In this document: positions 44,724 to 52,512 of the stretch, piece after piece
How the letters are laid out: every line of letters starts with the position of its first letter
Position numbering within the stretch: position 1 is the first letter of the stretch
Assembly (NCBI RefSeq): GCF_003073375.1
Contig: NZ_CP029002.1
Span: forward strand, 1,474,001-1,538,000
Length of the DNA: 64,000 nucleotides
Direction: 5' to 3'
Source of the DNA: Lysinibacillus sp. 2017
GTDB lineage: Bacteria; Bacillota; Bacilli; Bacillales_A; Planococcaceae
Made by a program: the position numbers and the translations under genes
The notes under the pieces: model-generated
Database searches by the model: none
Told to the model about the DNA's origin: nothing
The model's input: the letters and a program-made list of their open reading frames with translations, nothing else

Positions 44724-46658
44724 TTGTATAAAACAATCGGAGTACTGGCACATGTTGATGCAGGGAAAACAACCTTTTGTGAGCAGTTACTTTATCATAC
44801 AAACAGCATTAAAGAGCGCGGTCGCGTCGATCATCAAGACGCCTTTTTGGATAACCATGAAATCGAGCGTCAGCGTGGAATTACCATTTTTGCAGAACAA
44901 GGACGCATTGATTATAAAGGGGACATATACACCTTAATTGATACGCCTGGACACGTAGATTTTGCCCCTGAAATGGAGCGTGCCATTCATGTTATGGACG
45001 TTGCTATTGTCATTATTAGCGCAGTAGACGGTATCGAAGGTCATACAGAAACCGTATGGCAATTACTACGTGATAATCTAGTACCAACCTTTATTTTTAT
45101 TAATAAAACAGATCGTGAAGGCGCGGATGTAGGCCATTTTTTTGCATCGATTCAAAAAGAATTATCACAAGACGCACTGCTTCTTGATGATGGCATGAAC
45201 GATGTGGTAAAAGAATGGCTCGCAGAACGAGATGAAACACTGATGGATGCTTATTTCGCAAATCAATTAGATGAAGAAACTTGTATCAATAGCTTACGCA
45301 AACGGATTACTGAGCAAAAGTGTGTTGTTTGTATGGCAGGGTCAGCATTAAAAGATGAAGGGGTACTGGAATTTTTTGAACAGCTCGCCAATTTAACGAC
45401 AACGTCATATGATAGCGATGAACCATTTCAAGCCCAAGTGTTTAAAATCCGTCATGACAACGCGCATCGTTTAACCTTTATGAAAGCATTGGCTGGGACA
45501 CTGCAAGTACGAGATGAATTTGCGTTTGGAGATGCTACTGAAAAAGTAACAGAAATTCGTATATATAACGGCAAACGTTTTGAACAGGTGCAACAAGTTC
45601 AAGCAGGAGATATTTTTGCAGTAAAGGGACTTTCTACACCTGTTATCGGCAATATGATTGGACAATCACAAGCAAATCCGAAACCTTTTGAAATGGTGCC
45701 AACATTACAGGCCAAGGTCATTTATAATGGTCAGCAACATATGAAAGAAGTAACACGCATGTTCCGTGAATTAGAAGCAGAAGAACCGAGCTTACGAGTC
45801 GTTTGGAACGAACAGTTCCAAGAAATTTCGGTGCATGTAATGGGTATTATTCAATTGGAAGTATTAGAGGAAGTATTAAGAGAGCGATTTGGGCTTGATG
45901 TACAATTTGGCAAGCCACAAATTTTATATATGGAAACGATTAATACTTGTGTTACAGGTTGTGGCCATTTCGAACCGCTCAAGCATTATGCAGAAGTTCA
46001 TCTAAAAATGGAACCAAATGAACGTGGAAAAGGCAATACATTTTCGAATGCCTGTCATGCAGATGATTTATCCGTTGGGCATCAGCGCTTAATTGAAAAA
46101 CATCTTTTTGAAAAAGAACATCACGGGTTATTGACTGGATTTTCTGTGACGGATATTCATTTCACGTTACTAACAGGTCGAGCCCATAATAAACATACAA
46201 CGGGTGGGGATTTTAGAGAAGCGACGTTTCGAGCGTTACGTCAAGGTTTAGAGCAAGTTCCTAATGTATTACTCGAACCATTTTATCGTTTTAAGATGAA
46301 GGCATCCAATGAACATATTGGGCGGATGATGTCTGATATTCAGCAAGCAAGTGGCATATTTGATGCGCCAATTCTAACCGAAGATAAAGTAGTTATTGTT
46401 GGAAGAGCACCGGTTGCAACTTTTATGGATTACAGCACGCAATTGGCGACCTATACAAATGGTAAAGGGGCATTAACTCTGCAATTTGATGGCTATGATT
46501 TATGTCATAATTCAGCTGAGGTTATTGAACAAATTGGTTATAACAAATATGCAGATCCAGCGTACACGTCTTCAAGTATTTTTTGTGCAAAGGGCAAGGG
46601 GTATAGTGTACCTTGGCAGGAAGCAAAAGCAGCGATGCATTGTTTAGTTGAAAATTAA
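44724..46658 (+). CDS. Tet(M)-like translational GTPase (ribosomal protection family)
   Basis: 644-aa EF-G-type GTPase. G1 is AHVDAGKTT, G2 lies in RGITIF, G3 is DTPGHVDF, G4 is NKTDRE and G5 AGSAL. The domain layout II-V follows the Tet(M)/Tet(O) family (same length, 640-650 aa). Such proteins free the ribosome from tetracycline, but chromosomal Bacillales homologues vary and many have no tested resistance. The long C-terminal loop typical of Tet(M) should be compared. TTG start with TTGAGGAAG upstream. Confidence 0.8.
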   Translation: MYKTIGVLAHVDAGKTTFCEQLLYHTNSIKERGRVDHQDAFLDNHEIERQRGITIFAEQGRIDYKGDIYTLIDTPGHVDFAPEMERAIHVMDVAIVIISAVDGIEGHTETVWQLLRDNLVPTFIFINKTDREGADVGHFFASIQKELSQDALLLDDGMNDVVKEWLAERDETLMDAYFANQLDEETCINSLRKRITEQKCVVCMAGSALKDEGVLEFFEQLANLTTTSYDSDEPFQAQVFKIRHDNAHRLTFMKALAGTLQVRDEFAFGDATEKVTEIRIYNGKRFEQVQQVQAGDIFAVKGLSTPVIGNMIGQSQANPKPFEMVPTLQAKVIYNGQQHMKEVTRMFRELEAEEPSLRVVWNEQFQEISVHVMGIIQLEVLEEVLRERFGLDVQFGKPQILYMETINTCVTGCGHFEPLKHYAEVHLKMEPNERGKGNTFSNACHADDLSVGHQRLIEKHLFEKEHHGLLTGFSVTDIHFTLLTGRAHNKHTTGGDFREATFRALRQGLEQVPNVLLEPFYRFKMKASNEHIGRMMSDIQQASGIFDAPILTEDKVVIVGRAPVATFMDYSTQLATYTNGKGALTLQFDGYDLCHNSAEVIEQIGYNKYADPAYTSSSIFCAKGKGYSVPWQEAKAAMHCLVEN

Positions 46659-46675
46659 ATAGAAGTTTAGAAAAA

Positions 46676-46705
46676 GGGGTTGTCTAGCAAGTGGGACAGC
46701 CCCTA
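46676..46705 (-). terminator. Terminator (flagellin side)
   Basis: GGGGTTGTC with GGACAGCCCC; on the minus strand it runs into CCCCTTTTTC. Confidence 0.7.
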
Positions 46706-46711
46706 ATTTGT

Positions 46712-47542
46712 TTAACGTAATAAATTCAAAACATTGGAAGCTGTTTGCATATGCATGGAGAGAACGGAAGTTGCAGCTTGTTGTTTAATAGATTCCGTCG
46801 TAATTCGCATTATTTCTTTGGCAATATCGGCGTCTTTAATTTGTGAATAGGCAGCTGTTAAATTTTCGCCTGTGTTTAACGTATTATTATAGGCATGCTC
46901 TAAGCGATTTGTGTAAGCTCCCATTTTGCCACGTTCTGATGATACAACATTCAAAACTTTGTCCATCACACCAATCATTGCATCGGAGTTCTCTTGAGTT
47001 AGCAAGTTTAAATCTGTACTTCCGCTATTATTCCCAATTAAGGAATCCCAACGCATATCCCTAATATAAATGTCCATATGCTGCCCAGAATTTGCACCAA
47101 TTTGAAGTTTCAATGGCCTATCCTTATAATCGCCATTCAGTAATGTTCGCGTATTGAATTGTGTATCCTTTGCAATACGGTCAATTTCTTTAATAAGCTC
47201 TTGGAATTGTAAGTTCAATGCATCCCGTTCTTGAGGGGTGTTTGTATCATTAGAAGATTGAACGGCTAATTCACGCATTTTTTGGACAATCGCATGCGTT
47301 TCATTCATCGCGCCTTCTGCCGTTTGAATCATCGAAATCCCATCTTGTGTGTTTTTTGCAGCTATATTTAATCCATTCATTTGGCTAAGTAATTTTTCGG
47401 AAATCGCTAAACCTGCTGCATCATCTGCTGCGCGGTTAATTCGATTGCCTGATGAAATACGTTCCATTGCCATGTCTGTTACGGTATAACTCTTATTCAA
47501 GTTATTTATAATTGACGTTGCTGCCTTAATATTCCCTAACAT
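46712..47542 (-). CDS. Flagellin (short form)
   Basis: 276-aa flagellar filament protein. The conserved N-terminal D0/D1 helices include ERISSGNRINRAADDAAGLA and KNTQDGISMIQTAEGAM; the C-terminal helices end NVLNLLR. The variable middle is short, as in Bacillus Hag. It stands alone, outside a flagellar cluster, so it may be a paralogue of the main flagellin. AAAGGAG precedes the ATG. A CGATATAA element (minus strand, 47578-47585) resembles a sigma-D -10, but no correctly spaced TAAA was found. Confidence 0.9.
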   Translation of the reverse strand: MLGNIKAATSIINNLNKSYTVTDMAMERISSGNRINRAADDAAGLAISEKLLSQMNGLNIAAKNTQDGISMIQTAEGAMNETHAIVQKMRELAVQSSNDTNTPQERDALNLQFQELIKEIDRIAKDTQFNTRTLLNGDYKDRPLKLQIGANSGQHMDIYIRDMRWDSLIGNNSGSTDLNLLTQENSDAMIGVMDKVLNVVSSERGKMGAYTNRLEHAYNNTLNTGENLTAAYSQIKDADIAKEIMRITTESIKQQAATSVLSMHMQTASNVLNLLR

Positions 47543-47660
47543 AAAAAACGCTCCTTTCTGCTGGAATTATCCATTATTTATATCGTAATAAATGATTATT
47601 TATAAAGTGATGAGAAGATATTTGATAATTAATACCCGTTTTTTAAATAAATACTACAAA

Positions 47661-47691
47661 TAAAAAAGATTCCCCTCAACAGGAGAATCTT
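47661..47691 (-). terminator. Terminator of the DedA gene
   Basis: AAGATTC-C-CCT with AGG-A-GAATCTT; on the minus strand it is followed by TTTTTTATTT. Confidence 0.8.
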
Positions 47692-47737
47692 GATTTTTTC
47701 ACTAATTTAATTAATGTTATCGACTACAAACTTTTCT

Positions 47738-48391
47738 TTATTTTGCAGCTGCTTTAGTTTTAAAAAGTTTAAAGACATATGCAATAATGGGTGCAATAAA
47801 GCTTAAAATCGTAATCACAATAAGCGAAATAAATAAATGCCTAGAAACCCAATCGAGGTTGCCTAAACCATAGCCTGCTAAAACCCAAACGATTGACCAA
47901 ATCAGTGCACCGATAAAATTGGAACTAATAAAATCTTTAAAGCGGTAGCCAGTAAACCCACAAACGAAGGGTACAGTCGCGCTTAATAAAGGTATAAAGC
48001 GAGAAAACATAATTGTTAGTTTACCGTATTTCGTTAAAAATTTACTGGCCTTATAAATAGATTTATCGGGTACGAGTCGAGATAATGAGTATTTGCGTTG
48101 TTTACCTTTAGAGCGTTTTAGTAATGTACCTAAAAGAAAATTATGTGTATCACCAGCAAGTGTAGCCACAATAAATAAAATCAATAGAATACGAATATCT
48201 AGCTGGCCAATTGCTGCAATCGTTCCACTCGCAAAAAGTGTTGCATCTCCAGGTAAAAACGTGAAAATAATAAATGCTGTTTTAGCAAAAATAATAAGAA
48301 ATAAAATAAAATAAATATGTTTACCATAAATCCCTATAAAATGGTTTAGTTGCGTATCAATTGAGCGGATTGAAAATAAAAATTCTCGCAA
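47738..48391 (-). CDS. DedA family membrane protein
   Basis: 217-aa polytopic protein of the DedA/VTT family, lipid scramblase-like proteins involved in membrane homeostasis. Typical segments are FTFLPGDATLFASGTIAA, GDTHNFLLGTLL, the re-entrant GKLTIMFSRFIPLLSATVPF and FVCGFTGYRFKDFISSN. TTG start at 48391 with GAGGGG 6 bases upstream. Monocistronic. Confidence 0.9.
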   Translation of the reverse strand: MREFLFSIRSIDTQLNHFIGIYGKHIYFILFLIIFAKTAFIIFTFLPGDATLFASGTIAAIGQLDIRILLILFIVATLAGDTHNFLLGTLLKRSKGKQRKYSLSRLVPDKSIYKASKFLTKYGKLTIMFSRFIPLLSATVPFVCGFTGYRFKDFISSNFIGALIWSIVWVLAGYGLGNLDWVSRHLFISLIVITILSFIAPIIAYVFKLFKTKAAAK

Positions 48392-48483
48392 AAAATCCCC
48401 TCATTTCATTTGAAAATATGCATTTTTTTAATTGTAACATAATGTTAGTAACCTGTAGTATTATGTCGTATTTTAGGAATAAA

Positions 48484-48518
48484 TTAACCTAGCAAAATTT
48501 TCGGTTTCGCTAGGTTAA
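48484..48518 (-). terminator. Terminator of the degV-type gene
   Basis: TTAACCTAGC (48484-48493) with GCTAGGTTAA (48509-48518); minus strand tail TTAATTTATT. Confidence 0.7.
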
Positions 48519-48559
48519 AAGGGTTAATGTAATTCGAATTTAGCTTCTGTGCGGATATA

Positions 48560-49405
48560 TTAATTAGTTTTACGCTTAAATAAAATTCCTAATGTGTTTG
48601 GCCCACAATGCGTAGATACTGTACAACCTGCTTTTGTAATATGTACCTCATCGAATTGTACATATTCAGAAACAAGTGATTTCACATATTCAATGACTTC
48701 GTCAGAGCATTCTGAATGGGTAATAAAAATGCGCGAACTATCAACATCTGTTCGATTTTCTAAACGATCTTTTATATATTTCTCAAGACAGCCTTTAAAA
48801 TTGCCGCGATATTTTTTGCCTACTTCCATTTTTCCACCAAGTACTTCGATTGAAGGTTTGATTTTTAGTAAAGTCGCGCCAAAAGCTTCGATGCTAGAGC
48901 AACGTCCACCACGTTTTAAATAGTCCATTTTATCAATGATAAAGCTTGCTTCTACTTGTGAAGCTAGTGCTGTAATTTGAGTAACAATTTGTTCAGCACC
49001 TAATCCTTGCTTAGCTAGTTCAGCTGCTTCAATAACTAAATGGCCACTACCAGTTGATAAATTTTGAGAATCAACAACAAAGACATTACTGAATTCTTGT
49101 GCCGCTAACTGTGCGTTTTGATGGCATGAAGAAAATTGCACCCCTAAACTGATATGAATAACTGCATCAAATTGCTCCGTAAATGGCTTGAAAAATTGTT
49201 CGTATTCGTATGTATTTATGGCTGCAGTAGAACAGGTTTTATTCTCAATACCAACATAGTGGAAAATGTCCTTCGGTGTGATATTGACACCATCCAAAAA
49301 ATCTTCTTCATTAATTAACACATGAAGTGGTGCCAATGTAATATCATATTCTGCAAGAAGTTCTGGAGATAAGTCACATGTACTATCTGCTGTAATTTTA
49401 ATCAA
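48560..49405 (-). CDS. DegV family fatty-acid-binding protein
   Basis: 281-aa member of the DegV/FakB family, which binds a fatty acid for phosphorylation by a FakA-type kinase. Signature blocks are KITADSTCDLSPELL at the N-terminus, HISLGVQFSS, the central VVDSQNLSTGSGHLV and the C-terminal STHCGPNTLGILF. TTG 49405 matches the family start (MIKITADST) and has AGAGGTG upstream; further upstream residues have no homology. Specificity unknown. Confidence 0.9.
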   Translation of the reverse strand: MIKITADSTCDLSPELLAEYDITLAPLHVLINEEDFLDGVNITPKDIFHYVGIENKTCSTAAINTYEYEQFFKPFTEQFDAVIHISLGVQFSSCHQNAQLAAQEFSNVFVVDSQNLSTGSGHLVIEAAELAKQGLGAEQIVTQITALASQVEASFIIDKMDYLKRGGRCSSIEAFGATLLKIKPSIEVLGGKMEVGKKYRGNFKGCLEKYIKDRLENRTDVDSSRIFITHSECSDEVIEYVKSLVSEYVQFDEVHITKAGCTVSTHCGPNTLGILFKRKTN

Positions 49406-49774
49406 ATTGTCTACACCTCTTAATAAATTTAGTCTCATAAATTGTAACATGTAATAATTTATAGATGTAATGCTAATTATAGCAGTGTTCGAGAGAAATG
49501 GAAAAAGGGTGGTACTTATTTGGGGTGTTATGGATAATAACGAATGCAATTTCTAAAGTCATGAACTTAGTATGTAAATATCTACTCTGTTTCTTCATAG
49601 TGTTTCTGCAACTTCAATTTAGAAAATGCGTAAACACAAACCCCAAAAGCGACTTATAATTAAGATATATCTCAAAATGGTACTTGTGCGTATTACGGTT
49701 TTATACAAGCACGAAAAGAAGGACATCGAAAATAGTTGCATATTGAGTTTGTACAAGATGTAAATTGAAATAGA
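49406..49774. other. Intergenic stretch without a supported gene
   Basis: Promoter side of the degV-type gene. A short frame ending CAYYGFIQARKEGHRK (stop near 49731) is not recognised and has no start. Nothing else is seen. Confidence 0.3.
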
Positions 49775-49818
49775 ATAAAAAAATAGCATGAGTTCAATGT
49801 AATCTCAAACTCATGCTA
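49775..49818 (-). terminator. Terminator of the anti-sigma gene
   Basis: TAGCATGAGTT (49784-49794) with AACTCATGCTA (49808-49818); minus strand continues TTTTTTTATTC. Confidence 0.85.
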
Positions 49819-49842
49819 AATGGAACGCAAGTAGTGTGTGTT

Positions 49843-51399
49843 TTATTGCAAAGGTAAAAAGCCAGATTGCCATATACCAGTTTCACTTAAAACCATACGC
49901 CATATGGATTCATCACCACTTCCTAAAGGAAAGCGAATGCCGCCTTCTTCTCCATCAAACTGAAAATCTCCTTTTTTGATGAGTTGAGCATATTCAAGGG
50001 CTTTAAGTCGCTCGTATGAATTTTGAGAAATTGTCGATTGCTGAGTATGTTCTTGCTCCGACCAATGTACATATTCCTCGCGTGTTGTATACAAACGATA
50101 ATTCGTTTGATCATCCATTAAAAAGTCTGCATAAAGCTGAACGCGTACATATGTGATTGGGTCCACATCACGAAATACCTCGATATCATTTGTCTTTTTA
50201 AATTCTAAATAATACTGATGCTCTAAGTCAGACCATTCTGATTCAAAATTTCTAACTTCATAACCAAGCACCTTACCTTTTAGTTGATTTAGGGAGATCA
50301 CTTCAATGGCTCCGCGTGCCCAATTATCTGGAACGACGAATACTTGATTCTTACCAAGTGTCGTTCGTGGGAAATTATAAAAGAAAACCTCTTTTGCAGC
50401 TTGTTCATTGATATTTGCGTCTTTAAGCTTTTCTAAATAACTTTCATAAACCGTTTCACCCATTATTTTTGCAAAAAAGTAATCCTGCGCAAAATAAATG
50501 GAATCTACTACAACCGTCCCATTAATTATTTCCACTGTTTCATCTGGCAAGCCAATGACACGACTTAATGTTTGCTGACCTTTTGTGTTTGTATACGTAA
50601 TGATGTCACCGCGTTCTAATTTATCGATTTCAGGATCAATAACGATAGGGTAGCGATAATACTCTTTGTTGCCACGATCCATTGTGTCTGTTTTTAAATC
50701 GAGTACCGTTTGTTTAGCTGATAATGAATCGATAATGGGGACATTGAAATCTTCTTCAATCGTATCAAATGTGTCTGTTAACCGTTTCCATTGTCCATGT
50801 TGATTTTGTGCAACAATACGCGCGGCTTTATCACTTACCGCAAACCAGTATGTGAAGTTATTATCCAACTGAATTGTTTCGGCTTCTTGCTGGCCCACGA
50901 TAATTTGACTTGCATCAAAATTTGATATTATGCCAGCATACATAAAAGGTGCATTATCTGTGGAACCTCTTGAACCCCAAGGATTTTGATTGTTCATTGG
51001 CTTACTTGTCACACCAGTCGTTTGCTGCCATGCCCAACCATCCTTATATTCCAAATATGCTAAATAAATTCTCTCTACATCCGTTCGTTCGATGAAAGCT
51101 ACAAGTGCATCCTGTTTTTTCACATAATCAAATTCCTGAAAAATCACTTCATAATCTTTCCCGTGCATCTTTTGTTCAAAGTAAGTTGTAAATTGTGCCT
51201 GCACGGAATCGTTTTGCTTATATAGTCCGCCAAAAACAAAAATTATAAGTAGCGCGGCAAAACTAATGGCCGTGAACCAAATTTTACGTTTTTTCGTTTT
51301 TGGTTGCTGGAATTTTTGAATTACATGTTCTTCACTTACCCTACTAAATCGCGATTGTTCTTCCAATACTTCGGTTAATTCTCGCTTAATGTCATTCAC
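49843..51399 (-). CDS. Probable anti-sigma factor with an inactive S26 signal-peptidase-like domain
   Basis: 518-aa single-pass membrane protein. Residues 1-38 are cytoplasmic (the sigma-binding side by analogy), TM at ~39-60. The extracytoplasmic part contains, at ~250-385, the shape of type I signal peptidase: GDIITYTNTKGQQTLSRVIG then LPDETVEIINGTVVVD, and FVVPDNWARGAIEVI. The catalytic pair is missing: the box-B Ser-Met-x-Pro motif is absent, and the Lys before RVIGLP is Ser. Overlaps the sigma fragment by 4 bases (ATGA). Role as anti-sigma is inferred from layout and linkage. Confidence 0.65.
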   Translation of the reverse strand: MNDIKRELTEVLEEQSRFSRVSEEHVIQKFQQPKTKKRKIWFTAISFAALLIIFVFGGLYKQNDSVQAQFTTYFEQKMHGKDYEVIFQEFDYVKKQDALVAFIERTDVERIYLAYLEYKDGWAWQQTTGVTSKPMNNQNPWGSRGSTDNAPFMYAGIISNFDASQIIVGQQEAETIQLDNNFTYWFAVSDKAARIVAQNQHGQWKRLTDTFDTIEEDFNVPIIDSLSAKQTVLDLKTDTMDRGNKEYYRYPIVIDPEIDKLERGDIITYTNTKGQQTLSRVIGLPDETVEIINGTVVVDSIYFAQDYFFAKIMGETVYESYLEKLKDANINEQAAKEVFFYNFPRTTLGKNQVFVVPDNWARGAIEVISLNQLKGKVLGYEVRNFESEWSDLEHQYYLEFKKTNDIEVFRDVDPITYVRVQLYADFLMDDQTNYRLYTTREEYVHWSEQEHTQQSTISQNSYERLKALEYAQLIKKGDFQFDGEEGGIRFPLGSGDESIWRMVLSETGIWQSGFLPLQ

Positions 51400-51593
51400 A
51401 AAAAATCACCTCTCCATTCGAGTTCACTAAGTGATGTTTTCAATAAAACACGTCCGCGCCTTAACCTCGTTTTAATTGTATTTTCCGAAACTTCTAAAAG
51501 TGACGCGATTTCAATGCTTGTCATTTCTTCGTAATAAAAAAGGACGATTACTTCTCGGTATTTGATTGGCAGTTCAAGTACAGCCTTTGCAAT
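51396..51593 (-). pseudogene. Sigma-70 family factor, only region 4 left
   Basis: Only the C-terminal ~65 residues remain: IAKAVLELPIKYREVIVLFY (region 4.1) and the helix-turn-helix SIEIASLLEVSENTIKTRL (region 4.2). Region 2, needed for core binding and -10 recognition, is lost. Upstream sequence in this frame is ABC-F DNA read out of phase. The gene originally formed a sigma/anti-sigma pair with the next gene. The deletion joint is at about 51593-51597. Confidence 0.85.
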
Positions 51594-52149
51594 CCTTCTG
51601 TGCCTCATAATCCGAATAATTACCGCTATAAACCGAGACATGTCCTTCGTTTATTTCCCAAATCGTTGTTACTACATGATCTAGTAAGTTTCGATTGTGA
51701 CTAATTAATAGGACTGCGCCGTAATAGTGCTGAAGCTGTTCCTGTAAAAAATCTATCCCATTTTTATCTAAATGCGATGACGGTTCATCGAGAAGCAATG
51801 CGTCATAGTAATGACTAAAAACTTGTGTCAACTTCAGACGTGTTAGTTCACCACCACTATGTGGGTTAACAGCATTCAATTTGTGTTTTAGTGCTACGTC
51901 TATATAGTGCGGTGTATGGGCAGGGGCTGTTTGTTCAAAATAATAATAATCGACATGTGCCTTTACACTACCTAACTGTGGCGCTAAAGCACCAGCTAAT
52001 AACTTTAATAAGGTGCTTTTACCAGCGCCGTTTTTACCGACAATACCGATGCGATCGAATTGATGCACTGCTAATTTTGGAATTGCTAATAGATCCCTAT
52101 CTAAAAATTGAACATGTATATTTTTAAGCTCAAAGCATACGTTTTCCAT
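51574..52149 (-). pseudogene. ABC-F ATPase (ribosomal protection type), C-terminal half deleted
   Basis: Keeps the first ATPase domain of an ABC-F protein: Walker A GKNGAGKST, signature HSGGELTRLKL, Walker B ALLLDEPSSHLD and H-loop LLISHNRNLLDH. It breaks off after NYSDYEAQKD and reads five residues of the sigma gene out of frame before TGA. The interdomain linker and second ATPase domain (normally another ~300 residues) are gone. The intact start has GGAGGT and an elaborate antibiotic-type leader. Closest in layout to Msr/Vga/Vml-type proteins. Confidence 0.85.
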
Positions 52150-52162
52150 GTTTGCTACCTCC

Positions 52163-52225
52163 GAAATGTAGAATTTCGTATCGATAGCTTATCGATACGA
52201 GCGAGTTAAGAATGATCGCTCGTAT
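52163..52225 (-). promoter_or_regulatory. Three overlapping hairpins before the ABC-F start
   Basis: Hairpin A: ATACGAGCGA (52195-52204) with 52216-52225. Hairpin B: CGTATCGATA (52177-52186) with 52190-52199. Hairpin C: CGAAAT (52162-52167) with ATTTCG (52173-52178), touching the ribosome binding site. A and B share 52195-52199, and B and C share 52177-52178, so neighbours exclude each other. Ribosome stalling on leader peptide 2, whose stop abuts A, would disrupt A, favour B and open C. Confidence 0.6.
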
Positions 52226-52248
52226 TAAAAGAATAGAAGCATCTGCAT
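52225..52248 (-). CDS. ABC-F leader peptide 2 (MQMLLFF)
   Basis: Seven-codon open frame with GGAGGA (52257-52262) 8 bases upstream. It ends at the base of hairpin A. Short hydrophobic leader peptides of this kind sense macrolides, lincosamides or related drugs upstream of resistance genes. Confidence 0.6.
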   Translation of the reverse strand: MQMLLFF

Positions 52249-52287
52249 AGTTTTAGTCCTCCATTAAGATTAGTGAGTCCAAAACGC

Positions 52288-52317
52288 AATAAAAAAGCAG
52301 ACATCTTGTATGCCTGC
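52288..52317 (-). terminator. Attenuator terminator 2 of the ABC-F leader
   Basis: GCAGGCAT with ATGTCTGC (52310-52317 and 52297-52304 on plus; one G-T pair), followed on the minus strand by TTTTTTATT. Lies between the two leader peptides. Confidence 0.8.
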
Positions 52318-52383
52318 TCAGAAAAATATAGAAAACCCGTTAAAAGGGGAACTCCTACAATAATCCTTCGATTACAAGCATGA

Positions 52384-52410
52384 CAAAAAAGCCCTAAAAT
52401 AAAGGGTTTA
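52384..52410 (-). terminator. Weak attenuator terminator 1 of the ABC-F leader
   Basis: AAACCCT with AGGGCTTT and a run of six T on the minus strand, just after leader peptide 1. Confidence 0.5.
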
Positions 52411-52426
52411 CTTTTTTATTGCCAGC

Positions 52427-52450
52427 TTAGCGTAAACGAAGTAAAAACAT
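52427..52450 (-). CDS. ABC-F leader peptide 1 (MFLLRLR)
   Basis: Seven-codon open frame with AAGGAGGG (52459-52466) 8 bases upstream. It is the first translated unit of the transcript and is followed by terminator 1. Hydrophobic/Arg composition resembles drug-arrest peptides. Confidence 0.6.
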   Translation of the reverse strand: MFLLRLR

Positions 52451-52476
52451 AGGAAAATCCCTCCTTCTCATAAATT

Positions 52477-52505
52477 ATTATAATCGTAATCGATTTTAGT
52501 TGAAA
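52477..52505 (-). promoter_or_regulatory. Promoter of the ABC-F leader
   Basis: On the minus strand: TTTCAA (52505-52500), 17-base spacer, TATAAT (52482-52477). The -10 is perfect and the -35 weak. Confidence 0.5.
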
Positions 52506-52512
52506 ATTCAAA

